64,000 nucleotides of DNA from Gnetum montanum (Eukaryota; Streptophyta; Gnetopsida; Gnetales; Gnetaceae). The translations under genes were made by a program, and so were the position numbers. Of the stretch, positions 34,438 through 46,999 are shown one piece after another (the stretch's first letter is position 1; each line of letters begins with the position of its first letter). The notes under the pieces were generated by a model. That model made no database searches. It was given only the letters and a program-made list of their open reading frames with translations, and had not been told where the DNA came from. The DNA lies in the NCBI GenBank assembly GCA_015680685.1, contig MNCI01016050.1, forward strand, positions 190,014 through 254,013, written 5' to 3'.

Positions 34438-34881
34438 GAAGAATAGGTTCAAGCTCTAAATAGAGATATGGAGAACATGAAGTCTACATTCCAGATGATG
34501 GTTTTTTGATTATACGAAGTTAGCACAAAGGTAGATAAGAACGCCAATCCTAGTCATATCCAGATACTTGAAGGTAATGAGCATGCATTTTTAGATGAAG
34601 AGGTTACATAACTAGTTAGAGACGAAGTCGATGATGAGAAAGAATAATCTAGCTATGGGAGTTTAGGAACCCATCATCTCAGGATTCCAATGAGAGGGAA
34701 TCCTACTCCTTTGATGAGAACTTTGAGTTCTTCAATTGTGGTAAATACTTCTTCTCTCAATAAGCTTGATGAGGAAGATGAGGCAAGACTTGCTAAAGCA
34801 TTCAGAAATGCTTTAGGATTTCTATATGTTGAATTGAAGAATTTTAATGATGAATATGGTACTAATGCTTTTGCAAGCTAA
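34438..34881 (+). pseudogene. Unidentified coding remnant (about 148 codons, four internal stops)
   Basis: A plus-strand frame is readable from EEXVQALNRDMENMKSTFQ (X is a stop) to LNDEYG-type sequence ending FNDEYGTNAFAS, with stops at only four internal places. The last 63 codons (34,690-34,881) are open and include NKLDEEDEARLAKAFRNALG. The composition is acidic and helix-prone. I do not recognise the family. It may be a fragment of a retroelement Gag or extra ORF, since only such sequences surround it. Confidence 0.4.
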
Positions 34882-35329
34882 TTAAAGGTACTTAAAAAAG
34901 CATTTCCAATTGGAAGGGATCAAAAACTCAAAGAAAATTCATGTTACAAACAGAAGTCTAATAGCTAAGGTTTTTATTGTAATTTGGTGGGGAACTAAAG
35001 GAAAAAATAATTGTCTCATTCCCCATCAAAAATCCTACTTGTGATCTTTTTTTGGTAGAATTTAAGGGATTTTTCTATTAAGGCTATGTGGTTAAATAGG
35101 CTCTCGGTTTCAAGATGCACACATTCTAAGACAATTAATCAATCAACATTACTATAAGGTTCATTTAGGTTCAAGGGTATGTCAACTTGTGTCCATGTAT
35201 CCATGATTTAGTCCTTCATGTTAATAAGAGCACATTAACTAGCATATGTATTGCATAATTTTCAAAAAATATTAAAATAATGTAATATATTGAAATGAGA
35301 AAGCATAATGTAGCAAAACATGGTTAACA

Positions 35330-35583
35330 TGGAGTATAACAAGGTAAAACAAAGCTGAGTAAGATCATTACATGATAAACCAAGGCCTAAGAAGGTAGAT
35401 AAAGATGCAACAAGGTAGAATAAGGATCAAATGATGCCAAATGATACCAAATAAGGACTAATTGAAGATCAAAATCATGTAGAATGATGTCAAATGAGAT
35501 CAAATGTTGTCTTACTTCTATCAAATGATGTCAAATGATGACAAAATAAAGCTAAACAAGGTAAAATGATGTTAAAATGATGT
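35330..35583 (+). repeat. Decamer-like repeat, left part (family R1)
   Basis: Words such as AAATGATGTC, AAATGATACC and AACAAGGTAAAAC recur at about ten-base spacing. The same type of array resumes at 41,660 on the other side of element B, so B landed inside it. Confidence 0.65.
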
Positions 35584-36629
35584 TGATGAGTGGTGAGATA
35601 CCCCAACCATATGAATCACAAACGTTCATGCATGATCTGGTCAAATTTCATTGATGGGACTAGTTGTGGCATCTAGATCATTATGCCTTGATCGTAGTTC
35701 GCTATCTTCCCACTTGGACTAGTGGTAACTTTGTCATGTATGGTTTAGTCCAAATTGAAGCATATGATTCTTGATGTTGTTTTTGCCTTAGGCTAATCCT
35801 AATGACAATAAAGAAATCAATTATTTAACTAATTAGAAATAGAAGGTAAATTCTAAACTAGCCTATGGGCAATGAATGTCCATGCCCAACTTGCCATACA
35901 TGTCATGAACCCATGTATCCCCTATTGGGATTACCAAGCACTATGCTACTAAGAAAACCAAGCAATAATGCTACTAAGATTATCAAGCAAATATGTGTTT
36001 ATGCTTGAAATTGGTTGCACTCATTCCACCAATCCATTAACATGCATGGAAACATAAATATTAACTAAGTACATGAATCGTAAATTACATGGAAAGTAAA
36101 TTTTATCTAATCCAAAGTGTTGAAATGAATAAGAATCAATCTCAATCTTATTACCACTCATGAAATATGTTTAGGTACATTGCCACTTGAATAAGATGTC
36201 ATACAACTAACTCAAATCCACATTGTGGGCACTTATTAACTATTCTCTAAGACTACAGAATAAAACTATAAGAGTTCAGCTACTCTATTGACCAAAGAAT
36301 GCCAACATACAGTCAAAGCACATGTCTCTAAGACTACAGAATAAAACTAGAAGAGTTCAGCTACTCTATTGACCAAAGAATGCCAATACACAATTGAAAC
36401 ATATGTATTTATAGGAAAAAATAGACATTGCATCAGTGGGGCCTTGTTAATGCATCATTGCATGTGTCGACGAGGTCACATCGATGGGGCCTCATAGATG
36501 TGATTGGTTTGAAGTAGCTGCATCAAAGTGGTTATGTCAAGCTGGCTACCTTGAAGTAGCTTCCATAAAGTGATTTCCTTGAAGCAACTACTTTGAAGAA
36601 GCTATGTCAACATAACTGATGCTTCATCG
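35584..36629 (-). repeat. Element B 3' LTR (about 1,046 bp)
   Basis: Starts TGATGAGTGGTGAGA exactly like element A and ends ATGCTTCATCG (the final A of the expected CA is now G). It matches 41,105-41,659 over its inner half. The minus strand has a TATA box CCTATAAATA at 36,406-36,415. Near its end, GTAGCT and TGGCTAC words form a short degenerate repeat. Confidence 0.8.
36244..36405. repeat. 81-bp tandem duplication inside element B 3' LTR
   Basis: The unit beginning TCTCTAAGACTACAG occurs at 36,244 and again at 36,325, nearly identical. The other LTR has one copy (41,395-41,475). It is therefore a duplication that postdates insertion or one inherited through U3 in one copy only. Confidence 0.85.
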
Positions 36630-38720
36630 TAGTCCCACGACTGAACAAAAACCTATCCTCAAATTAACAAGATAGGACCAATCTTTCTTTACAAAAAATT
36701 GGGAATGATGGGATTATTGACTAATGCTAACTATTGACTAATTCTAAGTGCTACATTACAAAATTTTATTTTAGTGGATGCATACTAAATGACAAAGTTG
36801 CAAAAACACTAGACAGATTAAAGATTACAAAATTTGCATAGGTCTTCAAAAATCCATTGAATATGATTCTTCCTATTGTCGCTAGTGGTGGCAAACTTTC
36901 AACCTTGATTGTTATGTTGATGCTTCTCTAGTTATGTATAAAATTCTTGAAGGATGAATAGAAATTTCTTCTTATCATCTCATGGATCTAGCAAACATGT
37001 GATGCTTGAACTACTATCTTGTATGTGCTACAATTTGTACATGGGCATATCCTCTGTTGTCCCCCTTTTAGCTTTATTTTCATGCTTGGAAAAACACCTT
37101 CTTTATTAAGCATTTCATTTAGCATCACCTATACTCACCAAGGATCAACATTAGTTTTGCTAAATTTTCCTTAATAATTAACCCTTGTCAAATCCCTTAG
37201 TTTTTGTTTAAGCATAAGGTAATGATAGCATATTATGCCCAAGGCTATGAGGTAACTAAAATCTTCAAGATGTTCACATTATTTTGATTAATTACTATTA
37301 GTTACCATGATGTTTGAAAATGGGATGTTAGAAAAATTTCAAAGCGAACATCCTTAGCCCCCATGACTAATAAGCATAACTTCGAAAGCACACAAGTTTT
37401 CAAACAATTGAAACCAAAGGTTTGATTTAGTAGATGATCAAGAAATATTAATGGATATGAAAATAGAAAAGTAGGAAAATTTAATGAAATAGATGAGAAG
37501 TAGTCCCAAAATCATGCATAAATTCAAAGAAACCATCATTGATGTTTTGGAAGATATGAAGGTTAGTTCAAAGCCATGATCAACAAAATTTATGCTAGTG
37601 GATAGTCCCAAAAGCAAGCTTCTACCATAATGCCTTTGCATAACCACTTCTATAAATGTCCATGGGCACTTGAGAAGTTAAATATAGACCATGCCTTTGT
37701 TCTAAACAACATAAAAATATTGTGGTTGGGATGTTGCACTATACTACATAAAACCAAAAGGTTCATAATCACATGTAGTAGTGAGGTTAATAATGGGATG
37801 AGAAGGGATTACAAAGATCAGGATGTAAGGTACTTGACCATGTTCACAATAGGTTCTTATGAAAAATGTAATTAAAATGATCATCATACCTATCCCTCCA
37901 ATTTCATACCATGAACAATGACCTTGCATTGATGTGTTCCATCTTGCCAACCGCCATGAGTCCACAACCACCTCAAAGAATAATCACCACTTCAAAAAGA
38001 GAACAAAAGAGAAGAAGGAAGGAAGGGCCTTAGTTAGAGGGGCACCTTCAAGCATGGGTAACATATCTTTCCAACCCCATAACTAGTGCTTGTAGCTTGT
38101 TATTGTGTCTATAGAGTGTGATTTGAATTCCCATTATTTTTTTTATTCCTTTTCTTTCTCTTTCTTTTTGTTTTGTTTTTTTTTTCTTTTTTTTATTTCT
38201 TTTATGGGAATCACACCATTGAAAGACTTTTAGCTTCTTGTTATTGGTTGATGGAGGAGTGATGATACATTTCTAGAGGAGTCATAAATGACATGAAGGA
38301 AGTTAAGAAGAGAATCCAAAAAATCCCCTTGAGGTCACACCCTTACCATTCCCACTTGGTCATTTTCTCTTTCTTTAGGGTACAATGATCATTGATTAAT
38401 TTTAGTTTCATGAAAGAAGAACCAATTTGTTTCCATGAAAAAGACCTTTTATTCAAAGAACTAGAGGGATCTATGAGGTGGTCTACTACTTTACACAATT
38501 ATTTACCCAATCATCTTGATAGCATAGAACAAAAAACCAACATATATCATTGACTTTTGCATTATCACTTGGCAATATTATTGACAGAAACATAAAAGAC
38601 ATTCATAAACATAAAGAAAATGACTTAGGAAAAGAGAAGATTATAAAGAAAAGAAAAGAAACATATTAAGAAATGGAAAACATATGAAGAATCAAAAAAT
38701 TTTGGAAGAAATAGGAAAAT
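36630..38720 (-). other. Element B 3' non-coding region
   Basis: No protein can be read. Similarity to element A is visible next to the LTR and at 38,015-38,225, where the GGGCCTTAGTTAGAGGG block, T-rich run and ATCACACCATTG are conserved. 38,140-38,205 is an extended T/C-rich tract. Confidence 0.6.
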
Positions 38721-39352
38721 NNNNNNNNNNNNNNNNNNNNNNNNNNNNNNNNNNNNNNNNNNNNNNNNNNNNNNNNNNNNNNNNNNNNNNNNNNNNNNNN
38801 NNNNNNNNNNNNNNNNNNNNNNNNNNNNNNNNNNNNNNNNNNNNNNNNNNNNNNNNNNNNNNNNNNNNNNNNNNNNNNNNNNNNNNNNNNNNNNNNNNNN
38901 NNNNNNNNNNNNNNNNNNNNNNNNNNNNNNNNNNNNNNNNNNNNNNNNNNNNNNNNNNNNNNNNNNNNNNNNNNNNNNNNNNNNNNNNNNNNNNNNNNNN
39001 NNNNNNNNNNNNNNNNNNNNNNNNNNNNNNNNNNNNNNNNNNNNNNNNNNNNNNNNNNNNNNNNNNNNNNNNNNNNNNNNNNNNNNNNNNNNNNNNNNNN
39101 NNNNNNNNNNNNNNNNNNNNNNNNNNNNNNNNNNNNNNNNNNNNNNNNNNNNNNNNNNNNNNNNNNNNNNNNNNNNNNNNNNNNNNNNNNNNNNNNNNNN
39201 NNNNNNNNNNNNNNNNNNNNNNNNNNNNNNNNNNNNNNNNNNNNNNNNNNNNNNNNNNNNNNNNNNNNNNNNNNNNNNNNNNNNNNNNNNNNNNNNNNNN
39301 NNNNNNNNNNNNNNNNNNNNNNNNNNNNNNNNNNNNNNNNNNNNNNNNNNNN
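38721..39352. other. Assembly gap (632 N)
   Basis: Unknown bases. By alignment with element A this is where the protease and linker should lie. The true length is not known from the sequence. Confidence 0.98.
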
Positions 39353-41104
39353 TGTATGTTTGTAGCATAAGTGGCATTCTCTCATTAATGTCATGGTGTT
39401 GAACCTTCCTATGTTGTTGGTGGTGACATATGGTGAAGGGAAGTGTGAAAATACTAAGGATATGAAAAAGGATGAGAGGTCTAAGGTGGTGACCTCATAG
39501 AAGATGTTGTGGGATGATGACACTTGAGAGAGTGGTAGTAGTGATTCGAGGTAGAGGAAGTGGAACTAGTTAAGGAAATAGGTTGTTGAGCATAATATTC
39601 ATATGGGTTTAGCTAGTAGTAAGGGTAGGGTTGGTTTGATGATGGTCTCCCCCATGATTGTGAGTTTTTCCACTGCATTAGATGATAATATTAAGGCTAG
39701 TAATAAGTCCCACTAGGATAGTACAGTTGGTTATAGGACTGTCCAAAATTACCTTGTCAGAAAGGTAATTTCCTAGGCATTTACTTTTGTATGAACTTGG
39801 GATTTAAAGTAAAAGCCCAATACTCATGTAGATGTAACATGATTGGGTAGTAGCCCTTCAGATGATCATATATGTAGATGTCACATTCATCATCTTCTTC
39901 TATGGTTGAGTCTATAGCCTCTTCTTCTACAACCATTTTCTCTTTTTACCTATAAGTGTTCCTACTAGTTTCTTAGTTCTTTTTCTTCCTTTTGTTGTGA
40001 TCACTTGATTTGCTTTGCATTTATCTCTCCTCTACAATTTCTATGAAAGTTGTAAATTTCTCATTTATTCATTATGACATCTTATCTAACCTTTCTTCAA
40101 GCTCATCGATAGACCTTTGTATTAAAAAGGTCTATTGTGAAATCACCTCATCGCGAGCTGCCTCTTTTTCCTTATCATAGATATGGACCTTCTTATTTTT
40201 AAGAGTTGGATCCTAGTGATATTTATCAACACTCTCCCTTTTACATAACTCTCCTTCTTCTTTTGCCACATGTTTGATTAGCTTTTGGATTTGATGGATT
40301 GCTAGTTCATATAATTGACCTTAAGAATACATTCCAAGGGTCTCTCTTGTTTGAATATGAAGCCCATCTATGATGTGGAAAAGTTGCTCTTCTTGAGAGA
40401 AACCATGGCTTGGACATTTATTAAGTAGAGAATAGTATCTATTTAGGGTCATATCCAAGGGTTCATGTTGTTTTTGTTTCCATTCTTGGATTCATTTCTT
40501 TAGGTTGGACACTCTTGCATAGCTTTGGTATTTCTCATTGAAGAGTTCCAACATTGTGGATCATTGATGAATTAAATTTGGTTTCAATGATTTATACCAC
40601 ACTTTGAATTTGTCTATTAATGTCCTAGGAAATAGCTTAAGCTTTTTCCAACAACTTTCATTCAATGTATTGTAAGATGTAGTTATCATGGAAGGCTTTC
40701 AAATGATGTTGTGGATCATAATCATAACCTCTTGCAAATTTAGGGATGTTATTCATATCAAGCCTTTTAATGTGAGTTTCCTTGCAATGCCTATGCGATA
40801 TTTTAACTACCTCTATGATCTACATCATGCTCTTAGTGGCCAACAAGGGTTCACCATCATCAGACATGTCGTGGTGAAAATTTCTGTTTCTATTTGTCTA
40901 ATTGTGATGATTTTTTCTATGCTCATTTTGATGTCTTTGATTTTGCCCTTATTTTTTATTTTTATTTTTATTTTGACCTCATAGTGGAGCTCTATCTCTA
41001 TACCTATGTTCATCTTTGTTAGAACTAGATATTGAAAAGTAAGAGTAAGATGAGAAACTACGAGAGTTGTGATGGCTTCTATAGTATTCCCCATGGCCCC
41101 TTGA
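39353..41104 (-). pseudogene. Element B Gag remnant
   Basis: Minus-strand Gag related to that of element A. VAKEEGELCKRES (about 40,275-40,235) is identical in both, flanked by similar TRETLGMYS and KVHIYDKEKEA pieces. Upstream are fragments such as LKAFHDNYILQ matching the A core. The zinc knuckle near 39,890-39,840 reads CDIYIYDHLKGYY where A has CEICQYNHPKGCC. Three zinc ligands are thus changed from Cys to Tyr, each a G-to-A change on the coding strand. Stops are frequent. The N-terminal third is missing because of the deletion near 41,100. Confidence 0.75.
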
Positions 41105-41659
41105 TGTATACCAAGCAAAAACATGTTTACGCTCAAAAGTGAATATGTGTTTATGCTCGAAACTGATTTCACTCATTCCACCAATTCATTAACATGCATG
41201 GAAACATAAATATTAACTAAGTACATGAAATGTAAATTGCATAAAGTAAATATAATCTAAGCCAAAGTGCTGCAATGAATAAGAATCAATCTCGATCTTA
41301 TTATCATTCATGAAATATGTTTAGGTACATTTCCACTCAAATAATATGCTATACAACTAACTCAAATTCACACTACAGCACTCATTGACTATTCTCTAAG
41401 ACTACAGAATAAAACTGCAAGAGTTTAGCTACTTTATTGATCAAAGAATGTCAAGACATGATGGGAGCACATGTATTTATAGGTGAAAATAGACACTATG
41501 TCAATAGGGCCTTGTCAATGCATCATTGCATGTGTCAAAGTGGCTACATTGAGGTATCCGCATTGAAGTGGTTGCATTAAACTGGCTGCATCAAGACAAC
41601 TGCCTCAAAGCAGCTAAATCAAAGAGGCTACATCTACACAACCAACTAATGCTTCATCA
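41105..41659 (-). repeat. Element B 5' LTR remnant
   Basis: Matches the inner half of the left LTR from ATATGTGTTTATGCT to TAATGCTTCATCA. The beginning, including TGATGAG and the primer-site side, is absent and Gag sequence abuts directly. Confidence 0.8.
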
Positions 41660-41930
41660 AGGGTAAATGATATCAAATGATGATCAAAATGATAACAAAT
41701 GGTGTCAAATGATACTAAATAATGGAAAAATGATACCAAATTATGTCAAATGGTATTGAATGGAGTCAAAATCATGCAAACTAATGTTGAATGATGTCAA
41801 ATGATACCAAATGATGAGAAGTGTTATCAAAAGATATGAAATGGTGTAGAAAGGGGTTGAACAAGGTTAAAAAAGGTTGAAGGTGGTTAAATATGATTGA
41901 AGATGGTTGAAAGTGACATTAAATAATAAT
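41660..41930 (+). repeat. Decamer-like repeat, right part (family R1)
   Basis: Continuation of the array at 35,330-35,583: ATGATATCAA, ATGATGATCAA, ATGGTGTCAA and ATGATACCAA repeat at roughly ten-base spacing. Further right, TTGAAGGTGG and TTGAACAAGG forms take over. Confidence 0.7.
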
Positions 41931-42259
41931 ATTTATTGTTAAGTTGATTTTATGATCAAAGTAAGAAAAAGCTTAGTAAAAATAGGATATAAATTGTCAA
42001 AATAAGTCAAGATTTAGGGAAAATAGGAAAAAATATAGTAAAAAGATCATAAATTACCAAAATAGGCAAAAAATATTTGTAGAAATAAGGAAAAATCTTA
42101 TGTAAAATACAAGAGTAAATAAAACAATTAAAATAGATAAAAAATCATGTAAATTGGTTGCAAACTACTTAGAAACTAGCTTTTTGTTGTCAAATATTTT
42201 AGAAAACCTAAAATATTAAATTATTAGCATGTGGAGATTATTCTTATAGTGTTTTTGTA
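41931..42259 (+). repeat. AT-rich part of family R1
   Basis: Words such as AAATTGTCAAAATAAG, ATAAATTACCAAAATAGG and AGGAAAAAATATAG recur. On the opposite strand the same words occur at 1,600-1,690, in the same position relative to the decamer and hairpin zones. Confidence 0.5.
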
Positions 42260-43640
42260 GTCTAAACTAACTCCACAACATGTGGGACCCCAATCCCTAG
42301 CATGTGAAGAATTTTGGCCAAGTTTGGGGCTTGTTTGACTTGGTTTGAGCATATCTAGGCTGCATGGGACTAGTGTAAGGCTTGTTTAACTATTTTGGGC
42401 TATGCATAGGTAAGTTTAAGTAGGGTTTTAGTTTGCTAGAGCCCTGCAGGTTGCCTCACATGCTACAATAGTGTGTGGGACCAAGACCTAGTTTCCATAG
42501 CTTGTAAGGATTAATTCTTTGATCAATCTTTCATTCTAGAGCTTCTAGGACCTATTGGGTGAATTATGGATAATTTTGGACATGGTGAATCCTGCCAAAA
42601 ATACCACATGCTCCACATCATGTGGGACAAAGTTCTGATTGTTTGAGATGAGGCTTGATAATTACAAGGGTCTTGACTAGATTTTTGATATTTTAGGTTT
42701 CCATGGTAGCATCCAAGGTGTCTAGGTTGATTTGAAGTTTTTTTATCATCTTAAATAATGCTTGATAAATTTTGAGCAAGTTTAGAAGTTCCTAATTCCT
42801 CACACACTACCATAGCATGTGAGACATGTCTTCCTAGTGTATGGGATCAAGAATCCAACTTCAGTAGCTTACAAAGATCATATTTTTATTCAACTTTTCA
42901 TTTTAGGTTTTGTGAAGTCTACCAAGCATCTAATGAGAAATTTTGGGGTTGACATTTAGTAGTGAGAGGCTTACACACTACCACAATGTGTGGGATAGGT
43001 GCTTTAGCATGTGAGATCTACCCATATTAGTTTTGATGGATTTCAACTCTATTTTTGGTCTCTTGAGGCTTCTAGGATAGTGTTTCAACCATGAGAGGAG
43101 CTTTGTAGTTTGTTTTCCAATTTTGGGCAAGGAATGACCTATATTAATGGGATTAAGGCTTGTGGGGCTTCACATTCCCATATGTTATTATAGCATATGG
43201 GACATGAAACCCCAGCATGTGAACATTCATGCCTCAATCTTTAGTAATTTTGGATGAGTTTTGCACATTGGAATTTTTCTAATTTTTTCTAGGTCTTTTT
43301 GGTTCCACCAAGTAGTATATAGATAAGTTCATCAAGGAAAAATACTATTAGAAGTTTTACATGCTACCATAGTATGTGGAACAAGATTCCACAACATGTG
43401 AACATCCTAGAATTGAATTTCAACATGTGGGGTTGTTTGGTATTCTTCCCCAAGTCCTATGGGACCCACCCATGGTTAAAATACCTTAAGAAGTTAAATT
43501 TTAAGACAAACTCAACATACAATGCCTATTTCTTGATCTATTCTCATTGTACAATGTGGTGAATATATTTACTAGCATATAGAGGGTTCATTGGTAGTGC
43601 ATAAGTATTGGGAGAGGATTCTTAGCACTAGAACCTAGCA
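42260..43640 (+). repeat. Periodic hairpin array, unit about 150-200 bp
   Basis: A motif close to CACATGCTACCATAGCATG, followed by TGGGAC and, about ten bases on, AGCATGTGAA, recurs near 42,271, 42,457, 42,605, 42,801, 42,973, 43,171 and 43,358. CATGCTA and TAGCATG are complementary, so each unit can form a short stem with a loop of a few bases. Sequence between motifs is diverged, yet spacing stays between 148 and 198 bases. Confidence 0.7.
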
Positions 43641-45463
43641 TGTGAACTTATTTCATTCTTAACTTCACAAGGGCAATGTATGAGAGCTAGATTTGATGGT
43701 TAAAACAAAAATACCAAATAATTAGCAGTAATTTTACATTTATCCATCCCTGATCATAGCATGGTTGCAGTTGATATAAGAATAACAAAATAAGATAGAA
43801 CATTCGATTTTTAGTAATTATGGTGATAAGATGGGATTGACAAGCTAGAATCCAATATTGGATTATGTAAAGGTGGTAGTACAAATCACATCTAGGCTTC
43901 TAGATCCTTCTGCAAGTAAAGCATCTTCATTGAGAACTACCATGTATCCATCTTCCACCATTTTTTCTAATTTTGTTCAATTATGGAAATGTTTTTCTAA
44001 AGCTTGCTTCGATTAAAATTTTTCATTCTATTTGTGTCAAATGCAAGGTTTAGGCTGTATGATTGTGTTTGAAATGAGATTTTGATTTTAGGGCATGTTT
44101 TAACCAAGATTTGATTTTTTTTCCAAGCCTTTTTATAGCATTTTTGCCCTAGTTCTAGTTAAATTTGGCCAAACATATAGTACTAGTGTATGAGGTCTTT
44201 TGGTTGTGTCAAAGGTGGAATCAAGATTTTTAACATTTTTCTAAATTTTTTATGGCTTTTCTCACAATTCAATGAATAGCATTTTGGCTTATTTTTACAA
44301 AATTTTGCAATTTTTATATCGAAAAACTAGCAGTGTTTGTAGTTTTTTAGTCATCTATGAGCAATGCTTAGGATCTCTAGGGATTGTTAGTGCAATGTGG
44401 AGGGGTTATACTTGAAGTTAGGAATTTTTAAAATGTTTTACAAATTTTTCCTAGGTGTTTGTCGTAAACTAGGATTTTTTGATGAAAATTCTATGTAATT
44501 TTGGGTTGAAGTTTAAATTTTTCAAACTTGTTATTGTAGCATTGGAGCTTGATTTGCATTTTCCTAAGCATGTTCTTAGCATTTGGACTTAAAAATAATT
44601 TTTTAAAAGTTTTTCATAGGTTTTTCCCAACCATGGAAGCTACAATGATCAATTGCAATTTTAATATTGAGTTTTAGACTTCTTTGACCAATACTGACAA
44701 CTTTGGACATTTTAGGCTTAAGCTTTAATTGTTATGAATTTTTTTCTAATGATATCACCAATGTATGGGACTTTTGGGGTTATTGGGATAGTGTATCAAA
44801 GGTTTTGGAATTTTTAACAAGGTTGAATTGCAACATATGGGCTCAATATTTAAGAAAACTCATGTTTTTCATCATCACTTTCCCTACATCTTCATAGTTA
44901 CTAGCATATTGGGCTTTACTTGAATAATTGTTATTACTTTGCTTAAAAAATTTCATATGTAAGACTCCAGTGATGTCAATTTTAGCCTCCTAGTTTTATT
45001 AGAACTTGGATTCATGTCAACTATTTGTAGTAATGCTTATGTTAAAACCTTACATGTAAATTGTTTATTGAAATGTCAAGCTATTTTACTTTTATGTTAA
45101 ATGTTTATTAGGTTATCAAAAGGTTAAATTTCAATTCATGTTGGAGTTGTAGTGATGAAGTTAGTTATTTTTAGAATTTTTAGTATCAACATTATCATTT
45201 TTGAGTTTATTTTTACATTAAAGTTGTTATAATTTGTTTTAAGGCTCCTATGGTTTCTCATGGTTATGGTTGTATGGCTTGGCTATGTGTAGGGCATTTA
45301 TGAAATCCATCTTAATCATTGTGAAGCTGGTGGGGATTCTATGTTGCACTAGGATGACCACACAAAATAGTCTAAAACCATATATGAGCATTAACAAACT
45401 TACCCTAATATGGTTTAGACCTAGTACAAGACATGTTTAGCATACTTACGTTACAACTACAGT
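43641..45463. other. Non-coding, AT-rich
   Basis: No readable protein. T-rich sequence with phrases such as TTTTTCTAAATTTTTTATGG and weak traces of the preceding array (ACTAGTGTATGAGG near 44,185). It ends at the proposed LTR start of element C. Confidence 0.45.
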
Positions 45464-46356
45464 TGTGACATCCCATTTTTGGACGTCATGAAAAACATCA
45501 AATATACGTTATATTAGACATTATGTGTAAGAAGACAATATACTAAACATCAAATACATGTAACATTCAACATTATGCATAAAGGAAATAATAGAAAAAA
45601 TGCAGAAAGAGAAAGAACAGAATGCTTTATTGATATGGAATAGTGTATTTAGACCATGCTTTGAGAGTGTTCCTTGAGGTTTTCTTCCTTTGACATCTAT
45701 TCCTTTAGAGGCAATCTAGCATTGCCACCATGGTTAGGCCTACAAATTGACCAAAAGAGATGGCCCGTCCACTTCCTGTCCTACTTCACTTAGCACCCAT
45801 GCCTCACCTTTACCATCCCCATCACTCCATGCTAGCATGACCTCCAATCCTGAGTATAAATTCCTTAGATCAAATCCCCAAAGATTACCTAAAGAGATAC
45901 TTCTATTATTACAATGCACCCTTTTAGGTCTTAGTTACAACACATCCTTTTAGGTCTTGTTATGATTGTAGTGATCAAAGATGTCGATGGCTAGAACACC
46001 AAGGTCCATGAGTGCCCAGCCTAATCCCAAATTTATGTGAGGGCCTATTGGAGATAGAGATGAGGTGCCCTAAACTATCTAGCTAATCAAATACAAACTT
46101 ACTAGATGCAATAGGGGTGTAGTGTGATTAGTTGTAGTGCTAACATGAGATGGTGGTGAAGGTGTAGGTGGTGGTTGTGATGTTTGCAACGTTAGTGGGG
46201 TTAAGCGTAGTTATAGGCACCTAAGAGGGTGAGTGTAGTTAAGAGTTTAAATAAAATATATGGTGCCAACGCATAAGGATCATCACCTGAGTGTAGTTTT
46301 AGGTGTAGCTATGTGGTAAAACAATGAAAAATGCAAGTAAAGTGTGAAAAAAATGC

Positions 46357-46358
<2 letters not shown>

Positions 46359-46391
<33 letters not shown>
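46359..46391. repeat. (AG)n microsatellite
   Basis: About 16 uninterrupted AG units inside the element C 3' LTR. It is absent at the corresponding place in the right LTR. Confidence 0.97.
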
Positions 46392-46394
<3 letters not shown>

Positions 46395-46706
46395 AGAACA
46401 CCACCCAAATGGGGTTGAGCATAATTAACACCAAAGAGGATTAGAAGGTACATAGTGTACAATAGGTGTAGTGGATAGCATAGTCATAGTCTCAAGGATG
46501 TTTAGTTGTACAGATTGGTATTCCGTCAAGGTGTCTATGTCTATTGGATTGGCCATTGTAGTGTATCATTAGCTACGGTGTTCCATTAGGCTATGGGGGA
46601 TTTGTGGTGGTCTATAACCTTGCCTCTTATTGGCTTGCCAAAATGCCTTTGGTTTTCTCCCAAGTGCTCCTTAGATTTGGCAACCCTGAAAACTTTGAGG
46701 GCATAG

Positions 46707-46716
46707 GCATTTATAG
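46707..46716 (-). promoter_or_regulatory. TATA box in element C 3' LTR
   Basis: The minus strand reads CCTATAAATGCC. The right LTR has CCTATAAATAGCCC at the matching site (62,764-62,775), followed by the same GGTTAGGGTT-like block. This supports minus-strand transcription. Confidence 0.5.
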
Positions 46717-46999
46717 GTTTAGGTTTAGTAGAAAATGTGGGATGGCTACCACGTGATAGAGGGAATAGTTGGGACTATGCTCTCCATTGGGCTAGTGGTC
46801 TTATGCTTTGTTATGCTCTACCAAACTCTATAAGACTGTGAGATTGTGACTATGCTACCAACCACATGTGTGTGCTAATAAGACCATAAGGTACTTGAAA
46901 AATGAAAGCCAAAGGCTATGCTCTCCATGGTCTCAAGTGGGGTTGAGTGTAGTTACAATTTCAAGGCAAAAGGGAATACAAGGAAGAAATATTTTTGTC

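Larger units (their letters stand above)
35584..41659 (-). mobile_element. Element B: deleted relative of element A
   Basis: A second copy of the A family in the same orientation. It has a full-length left LTR (3' LTR) and the shared non-coding block. A 632-bp assembly gap lies where protease should be. Gag sequence follows, and then the array jumps straight into the middle of the right LTR. The gag N-terminus, primer site and about the first 370 bases of the 5' LTR are missing. Flanks read GATGT (left) and AGGGT (right), so a target duplication is not recognisable, perhaps because the target is itself repetitive. Confidence 0.75.

Noticed and set aside
38625-39523. Three long open frames of 228-285 codons
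   Set aside because: They consist almost entirely of unknown residues over the 632-bp assembly gap.
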